NCBI GenBank assembly: GCA_002369255.1
Contig: DFFO01000030.1
Location: forward strand, 1 to 7,057
Direction of reading: 5' to 3'
From: Lachnospiraceae bacterium UBA3774
Lineage (GTDB): Bacteria; Bacillota; Clostridia; Lachnospirales; Lachnospiraceae
DNA length: 7,057 bases
Shown here: piece by piece, positions 6,859 through 7,057 of the stretch
Layout: each line of letters opens with the position of its first letter
How positions within the stretch are numbered: position 1 is the first letter of the stretch
Program-made: the position numbers and the translations under genes
The notes under the pieces: generated by a model
The model's database searches: none
The model's input: the letters and a program-made list of their open reading frames with translations, nothing else
What the model was told of the DNA's origin: nothing

Positions 6859-6900
6859 TAAATACGTTAGCTCCGGGCTGACGCATCCCCGGCTTGCGCA

Positions 6901-7057
6901 AAGGTGGCAAAACAAAGAGTTTTACTTAAAATGCCACTATCGGCCGACGAGAAAAGGTGGCAAAACAAAGAGTTTTACTTAAAATGCCACTATCGGCCGG
7001 CGAGAAAAGATGGCAAAACGAAGGGTTTTAGTTAAAATGCCACTATCGGCCGGCAAA
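6901..7057. repeat. Tandem 53-bp repeat array (three copies, open at the window edge)
   Basis: Copies lie at 6901-6953, 6954-7006 and 7007-7057, the last cut by the window end. Copies 1 and 2 differ at a single base (A to G after CGGCCG). Copy 3 differs from copy 2 at six of 51 positions. Each unit carries GTGGCA and TGCCAC as inverted arms (6904-6909 and 6932-6937 in copy 1) around an inner AAAC/GTTT pair, and a CGGCCG palindrome (6941-6946). In copy 3 the first base of the left arm is changed (ATGGCA). There are no unique spacers, so it is not a CRISPR. No credible reading frame covers it. Just upstream, CCGGG (6873-6877) and CCCGG (6888-6892) form another short inverted repeat. It could be the end of a mobile element with multiple terminal repeats, or a clostridial intergenic repeat. 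Confidence 0.9.

Noticed and set aside
6712..6915. 67-codon minus-strand open frame after pta
   Set aside because: It runs through the hairpin repeats and the terminator, which explain the sequence better, and its product has no recognisable features.
6906..6926. Sigma-54 promoter (TGGCA element) in the 53-bp repeat
   Set aside because: No GC dinucleotide lies at the required spacing after the GG, so the -24/-12 pattern is not met.
6901..7057. CRISPR array
   Set aside because: Whole 53-bp units are nearly identical with no variable spacers between shorter repeats, and no cas gene is present.

Overview
The window is a compact, all-plus-strand stretch of a Bacillota genome, most likely a Clostridia member. 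The reasons are the near-balanced base composition, AAGGAG-type ribosome binding sites, use of TTG starts, and the character of the proteins (a DUF4430 surface protein, a TgpA-like transglutaminase and a clostridial-type phosphate acetyltransferase). Genus cannot be read from the sequence.

Positions 1-5625 look like one transcription unit. It starts with the last 18 codons of an upstream gene. Four tightly packed genes follow, with gaps of 10, 12, 6 and 29 bases: a membrane-anchored extracellular protein with Ig-like modules and a C-terminal DUF4430 domain (68-1507), a MoxR-type AAA+ ATPase (1520-2461), a DUF58 membrane protein (2468-3556) and a multi-pass TgpA-like transglutaminase-fold protein (3586-5625). 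MoxR, DUF58 and TgpA-type transglutaminase genes recur as a cluster in many bacteria, where they are thought to form an envelope-associated ATPase/VWA-like/transglutaminase unit. Here a surface protein is added, which may be its client. The transglutaminase core carries Ser in place of the usual catalytic Cys and Glu in place of the usual Asp, and the DUF58 protein has no visible metal-binding DxSxS motif.

A 90-base gap (5626-5715) with a plausible sigma-A-type promoter leads to pta (5716-6711), phosphate acetyltransferase of the acetate/ATP fermentation pathway. No acetate kinase gene follows inside the window.

The right end (6712-7057) has no credible gene but is rich in structure. It holds a 29-bp-period repeat whose units fold into similar hairpins, a perfect 10-bp-stem intrinsic terminator (6825-6858), and at least three tandem copies of a 53-bp repeat running off the window edge. 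Each 53-bp unit has a GTGGCA/TGCCAC-type inverted repeat and a promoter-like pair. These repeats may be the end of a mobile element or an intergenic repeat family; the sequence alone does not decide.
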